DNA from: Deltaproteobacteria bacterium
GTDB lineage: Bacteria > Desulfobacterota > SM23-61
Direction of reading: 5' to 3'
Assembly: GCA_029857975.1 (NCBI GenBank)
Contig: JAOUFX010000061.1
Span: 1 to 9,477 of the forward strand
Length of the DNA: 9,477 bases
The notes under the pieces were generated by a model. It ran no database searches. It worked only from the letters and a program-made list of their open reading frames with translations, and had not been told where the DNA came from. The position numbers and the translations under genes were made by a program. This document shows positions 6,227 to 9,477 of this stretch, piece after piece; the stretch's first letter is position 1; the number at the start of each line of letters is the position of its first letter.

Positions 6227-7096
6227 TCAAATTCCATCTTTTAAAGCTAATGTCTCCTCTATCCTCCTTAAGGCCTGCATTGACTCTTGGGCAATGATTT
6301 GTGGGCCGGGAGAGAAGTCGAACACTTCCAGAGACACCCATTGGTCATAATTCATATTTTTTAGTTTTTGAAAAGCCTGGACATAGTCTTTTACACCATT
6401 CCCGGAACCCAGATATTTTCCGTCCATTTCCTGGACATGAACATGATGGATATGTCTAAAGTGTTTAGCAATGAGTACGTGAAAAAGCTCGGTTTCATCC
6501 ACAGTATTATGGAAATCAAACATGGTCTGAATGGCGGGGTGATGGATTTCATGCAAAAGTTTCACCGCTTCTCCCATCGTGTTGACCACATCGGTCTGAT
6601 TGTGTCCCAGCGGTTCGATTAAAATCTTAACCTGGCGGTTGGCAGCATGGTCGGCAACCCGCCGCAGACCATCGATCAAATATTTTGTTGCCTCTGCAAG
6701 GGGAAGGCCTCCTGCGGTACTTCTGCCTTGAGGCGACCCGAATACCATAACCGGGCCGCCGAGATCACCGCAAAAATCGATTAGCTTGCCGATGTATTCC
6801 CATGTCTTGCGCCGGATCTCTTCATCCGGAGTGGTGGCATGCAAACCGGAGGGCGGGGGCGTTAACAGCCAGTGAAGGCCCGCGCATTCCAGCCCGGCAT
6901 TTTTCATGGTTGCGGCCATCTCTTTCCGACGGATGGGAGAAAGATCATTGATCCCTTCGCGGACGAGGGTAAAAGGAGCAATCTCAATCCCTTTATAGCC
7001 GGCCTGGGCAGCAAGCTCGCATTGCTCCTGCCAGTTCAAGCCTTGGAGGAACTCGTTGCAGATTGCATATTTAAATCCATTCCATTCCATGCCCAT
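6227..7096 (-). CDS. Sugar phosphate isomerase/epimerase family TIM-barrel protein
   Basis: Xylose-isomerase-like TIM barrel (AP endonuclease family 2 fold), 289 aa, the usual length. These are divalent-metal enzymes that isomerise or epimerise ketoses, hydroxypyruvate or inosose-type substrates. Candidate metal and catalytic residues are in the expected order: GIEIAP (36-41), GLHW (73-76), Glu161 in LIEPLGHNQTD, Asp194 in FDFHN, His218 or His220 in HHVHVQE, and Glu257 in SLEVFDF. It is soluble, with no signal peptide. The start is MGMEW at 7096 or MEW at 7090; the ribosome binding site is weak (AGGT only), so the choice is open. A beta-hydroxyacid dehydrogenase family gene lies just upstream on the same strand, as in gcl-hyi-glxR type loci, which makes hydroxypyruvate isomerase-like activity a fair guess. 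Many other sugars remain possible. Confidence 0.85.
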   Translation of the reverse strand: MGMEWNGFKYAICNEFLQGLNWQEQCELAAQAGYKGIEIAPFTLVREGINDLSPIRRKEMAATMKNAGLECAGLHWLLTPPPSGLHATTPDEEIRRKTWEYIGKLIDFCGDLGGPVMVFGSPQGRSTAGGLPLAEATKYLIDGLRRVADHAANRQVKILIEPLGHNQTDVVNTMGEAVKLLHEIHHPAIQTMFDFHNTVDETELFHVLIAKHFRHIHHVHVQEMDGKYLGSGNGVKDYVQAFQKLKNMNYDQWVSLEVFDFSPGPQIIAQESMQALRRIEETLALKDGI

Positions 7097-7134
7097 ACCT
7101 GGTGGCTTCGTAAAAAGTTAAAAAAGCCGTCCCC

Positions 7135-7178
7135 CCTGCGCAAGCAGGAGTCCAGACTCTGCCCCTGCGGAAGCAGGG
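7135..7178. repeat. Twin GNRA-loop hairpins in an intergenic repeat
   Basis: CCTGC-GCAA-GCAGG (7135-7148) and CCCTGC-GGAA-GCAGGG (7163-7178) are perfect hairpins with GNRA tetraloops, 14 nt apart. Just downstream, CTGGATTCC occurs twice (7198-7206 and 7224-7232). The whole 7097-7243 gap looks like a member of the GGATTCC / GCGNAAGC repeat type common in environmental proteobacteria (recalled, not searched). The element abuts the stop codon of the neighbouring dehydrogenase. On the minus strand, CTTTTTTAAC follows 10 nt after the hairpin at 7135-7148, so it may also act as an imperfect terminator. Confidence 0.6.
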
Positions 7179-7243
7179 AACTATTTACAAAATCAAACTG
7201 GATTCCTGTTTTCCCATGAAACCCTGGATTCCGGCTGGCCGCT

Positions 7244-8143
7244 CTACTCCATACGCACTTGTACTCCAGCCAGTTCTTCCCATTGGGTGATCACCACCGG
7301 GTAATACTTTTTGTTTTTTCCTGCCGCCCGAACACTTTCGTAGATCTGCATAGCTAAAGCCGCGATGGGGAGCGGGACATGCAAGCCCCTTCCGGTCTCC
7401 AAGGCCAGCCCCAAGTCTTTCATCATGTAGTCGACTGAAAAGCGCCCCTCTTCAAAAATCCCTTTTAATACCGATTGCCCGACCTGATTCTTTAAGGCAA
7501 AGCTTCCAGCCGACCCCTCACAAAGGGCTTCATATAACGACTTCGGTTTCACCCCGGCTTTCACTCCCAGGACCAGGGCTTCAGCAAGGAGGGCTACGGT
7601 TCCACCTAAGATGAGGTTGTTGATCATTTTTACCACGTGGCCGCATCCTGTCTCCCCTACGTGGAAAATGTCCGTACCCATAGCTTTTAAGACATCCAGA
7701 CATTCTTCCAGGACTTTTTTTTCGCCACCAACGAAAATGCTCAGGGTTCCTCCGACGGCGGCCGGCACTCCCCGGGCTACAGGGGCATCCAACATGGCAA
7801 CCTCTTTCGTACTCAGGGCCGCGGCAACCTCCCGGCTGGTGATGGGATCGATCGTGCTCATTTCTATTAATGTAGCCTTGGTCTTAATTCCTTCGATCAC
7901 CCCTCCTTTCCCGAGAACGGCGGCGCGTACATCCGCAGGCCCGGGTAGGATCGTGATGATCACCGGGCAATGAGCGGCCACCTCGCGGGATGATGCGCAG
8001 GCTCGAGCTCCCTGGGATATAAGCGGTCCCATTTTTTCCTCGACGAGGTCATACACCCAGAGAGAAAATCCCTTTTTAATCAGGTTCAACGCCATAGGTT
8101 TTCCCATGGCTCCGAGGCCGATGAATCCGATAATTCTTTCCAT
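7244..8143 (-). CDS. NAD(P)-dependent beta-hydroxyacid dehydrogenase (3-hydroxyisobutyrate dehydrogenase family)
   Basis: Soluble oxidoreductase that interconverts a 3-hydroxy acid and its semialdehyde; relatives include tartronate semialdehyde reductase (GarR/GlxR) and 3-hydroxyisobutyrate dehydrogenase. It has 299 aa, the standard length. The N-terminal Rossmann fold shows GFIGLGAMGKPMALNL (6-21). The substrate segment reads DAPVARGVPAAVGG (119-132), where most relatives have DAPVSGG. Lys172 in GHVVKMINN is the expected catalytic lysine, and the C-terminal helix carries DYMMKDLGLALE (238-249). The start is Met at 8143 because AAGGAGG (8154-8148) lies 4 nt upstream; a TTG five codons further out overlaps that site and is unlikely. 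The lipoprotein gene ends only 27 nt upstream, so the two are probably co-transcribed. Coupling with the isomerase is suggested by adjacency. Confidence 0.9.
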   Translation of the reverse strand: MERIIGFIGLGAMGKPMALNLIKKGFSLWVYDLVEEKMGPLISQGARACASSREVAAHCPVIITILPGPADVRAAVLGKGGVIEGIKTKATLIEMSTIDPITSREVAAALSTKEVAMLDAPVARGVPAAVGGTLSIFVGGEKKVLEECLDVLKAMGTDIFHVGETGCGHVVKMINNLILGGTVALLAEALVLGVKAGVKPKSLYEALCEGSAGSFALKNQVGQSVLKGIFEEGRFSVDYMMKDLGLALETGRGLHVPLPIAALAMQIYESVRAAGKNKKYYPVVITQWEELAGVQVRME

Positions 8144-8170
8144 AACCCCTCCTTTCAACCGGGTCTGTTC

Positions 8171-8860
8171 TCAGGAGTGCAAAGTGCGTTTCAGCTCTTG
8201 CAACTTTTCTTCCAAAGGTTTCCCGTCTTTTTCCTTTCCTTGCTCCTTCAGCCACTGCAAAGAATCTTTAACCGCCTGCTCCAACCGGGGAAGAACCTCC
8301 TTCTGAAAATAACGACGTACATCTTCCCCCGAACGCTTGAGTTCCCGGATCCACCCATCCATCTGTTCTTCCAACTCTTTTTGCCATTCTTTCTTCGCCA
8401 GACGTCGGAATTCTTTTTCCAGGCGGTCAACCGCATCCTGGAAAAGTTTCGACCAGCCCAGGAGCTCGTGGTTTCCCTTTTCCAGCATAATGGAAAAAGA
8501 GGTGCTCCCTTCCACCACGCTACCATCGGGAAGAGGCTTCCCTTCCCCCTTCAATTGAACCATCGTGACCGATTGATTTCCAGGTTTATTAGGATCGGCC
8601 TGAATAAGAAACCGGCTTAGATTGGTTACGTTATGGCGGAAGTCATTTTTAATTGTGAGGGGAACAAGCGTGCGCCCTCTGGAGTTCCTCTCCAAGGATC
8701 CTACGGAGCCGATAACTTTATTTTCCCAATAGACCCGATCTCCCGATTTCAGCCCCTCGGCACGGTCATACATTACCATCACCCGGTAGTGGCCGGCACA
8801 GGATAAAAGCCCCATGCCCAGAAGCAGGATAAATAAAAACAGAGAAATTTTTTCTTTCAT
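8171..8860 (-). CDS. Lipoprotein with MCE/MlaD-like domain and charged helical tail
   Basis: Predicted lipoprotein of 229 aa. The N-terminus MKEKISLFLFILLLGMGLLSC is a lipoprotein signal with lipobox LLSC and lipidated Cys21; Ala22 at +2 fits outer-membrane sorting. Residues about 25-125 resemble an MCE/MlaD domain: YRVMVMYDRAEGLKSGD (25-41), VIGSVGSL (49-56), and PLPDGSVVEGST (109-120). Such domains bind phospholipids and form hexameric rings in lipid transport across the envelope. Residues about 130-228 are rich in Glu, Lys and Arg and predicted helical, perhaps coiled coil. The Met at 8860 is chosen because GAAGGGG lies 8 nt upstream and it exposes a signal sequence; a TTG 13 codons further out is weaker. 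No MlaE or MlaF partner is in the window. The MCE assignment is by pattern and less certain than the lipobox. Confidence 0.72.
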   Translation of the reverse strand: MKEKISLFLFILLLGMGLLSCAGHYRVMVMYDRAEGLKSGDRVYWENKVIGSVGSLERNSRGRTLVPLTIKNDFRHNVTNLSRFLIQADPNKPGNQSVTMVQLKGEGKPLPDGSVVEGSTSFSIMLEKGNHELLGWSKLFQDAVDRLEKEFRRLAKKEWQKELEEQMDGWIRELKRSGEDVRRYFQKEVLPRLEQAVKDSLQWLKEQGKEKDGKPLEEKLQELKRTLHS

Positions 8861-8960
8861 TTTATTATCCCCTTCAACCAAAACAGCTTTAAGCTTCAAA
8901 ATAGCATATTTCCTTCAACATTAATTCAAAAAATCAAAACATTCTCCCCTCTAATTCTGA

Positions 8961-9477
8961 TCAGCGGAGGAGGAAGAGGGCTAATGCCCAAGCAAAGAGC
9001 AGAGCGGCAGCCATCCTGAATCCTTGAGGGATAAGGCTCATCCAAATAACCCGTCTTAGACTGGCGCCGAAATACTCATTTCCAACCACCATGCAGATGT
9101 GCACTGGAGAATGGGTTTGTCCGATGGCGTTAGTCGTCATCATGATGATAACGTAAGGTAGGGCGTGTGTCCCTTGGGGGAGTAAACCAAGCAACAAAGG
9201 GAATACCATTCCTACGGCTACTAACTCCATCCCGGTGGCTAAACCGGTAATCAGAGGCAGGGCGAAGGCCAATATTCCAACGGGGATGCCATAGCCGGGG
9301 AGAATGTGGGCTAATACACCGATAAGCCCGGAATTCTCCAGGAGGGTTTTAAAAATCATGACCGCAGCCAGAATAAAAAGGAGCTGGGGGCGGATTCCTT
9401 TGAGAATCATTTTTTTTAACATGTCGGCTGAAACCTTTTGGGTCAGCAGCCCGAAGAGCAGGCCGACAGCCATAGCA
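8961..9477 (-). CDS. DUF401 family membrane protein, C-terminal part (cut by window edge)
   Basis: The minus-strand frame is open to the right edge, so only about the last 171 residues of a longer polytopic membrane protein are present. Three or more hydrophobic segments are visible: LLFILAAVMIF, PLITGLATGMELVAVGMVFPLLLG and a C-terminal AAALLFAWALALFLL. The motif GQTHSPVHICMVVGNEYFG near residues 118-136 (counted from the Met at 9473) is characteristic of DUF401, a family related to ion and gluconate-type secondary transporters, normally around 400 aa. The internal Met at 9473 should not be taken as the real start. The gene is followed about 100 nt later by the lipoprotein gene on the same strand, so they may share a transcript. 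Transported substrate is unknown. Confidence 0.75.
   Translation of the reverse strand, partial: AMAVGLLFGLLTQKVSADMLKKMILKGIRPQLLFILAAVMIFKTLLENSGLIGVLAHILPGYGIPVGILAFALPLITGLATGMELVAVGMVFPLLLGLLPQGTHALPYVIIMMTTNAIGQTHSPVHICMVVGNEYFGASLRRVIWMSLIPQGFRMAAALLFAWALALFLLR

Noticed and set aside
6368..6622. Plus-strand ORF of 84 codons opposite the isomerase
   Set aside because: It lies wholly inside the conserved metal-site region of the minus-strand TIM-barrel gene.
8144..8158. TTG start giving five extra residues on the dehydrogenase
   Set aside because: It overlaps the strong AAGGAGG ribosome site that serves the ATG at 8143, and the Rossmann fold begins right after that ATG.
8177..8620. Plus-strand ORF of 147 codons opposite the lipoprotein gene
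   Set aside because: Phe- and Leu-rich shadow of the Glu/Lys-rich coding strand; the minus-strand gene has a lipobox and a ribosome binding site.

Overview
The window reads as a piece of an environmental anaerobe, most likely a deltaproteobacterium (Desulfobacterota). This is an inference from gene content: a 4TM/12TM fused TRAP permease, a PaaK-type CoA ligase next to a tandem-ACT protein, a TIGR04076 protein and a DUF401 permease. Intergenic repeats of the GGACGCAGAT...ATCTGCGTCC and CCACAGAGG type fit the same picture. No rRNA, tRNA, CRISPR array, phage gene or transposase was seen.

Layout: two gene blocks converge at about 5500-5690. The plus block (134-5499) has a fused TRAP permease, a phenylacetate-CoA ligase family enzyme, a small protein with two ACT domains, and a PLP enzyme of the D-threonine aldolase / D-serine dehydratase-like (DSD1) family. 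The minus block, in transcription order, has the C-terminal part of a DUF401 membrane protein (cut by the right edge), a lipoprotein with an MCE/MlaD-like domain and a charged helical tail, a 3-hydroxyisobutyrate dehydrogenase family reductase, a TIM-barrel sugar-phosphate isomerase/epimerase family protein, and a small TIGR04076 protein.

Intergenic DNA is unusually informative. A strong intrinsic terminator sits 14 nt before the TRAP permease start. The CoA ligase has a promoter-like sequence plus a palindrome in its leader. Three diverged copies of one palindromic repeat family lie at 3626-3759, 4228-4314 and 6066-6139. A 9-nt-periodic repeat follows the ligase, twin GNRA-loop hairpins lie at 7135-7178, and nested inverted repeats fill the convergent gap.

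How the genes may work together (inference): the block looks like uptake and catabolism of small organic or amino acids. The TRAP permease would import an anion. The ligase and ACT pair would handle an aryl or related acid under amino-acid control. The DSD1 enzyme, TIM-barrel isomerase and beta-hydroxyacid dehydrogenase could process a hydroxy amino acid or hydroxy acid through hydroxypyruvate or semialdehyde intermediates. No substrate can be fixed from sequence alone, and I found no clear-cut new defence or mobile system.
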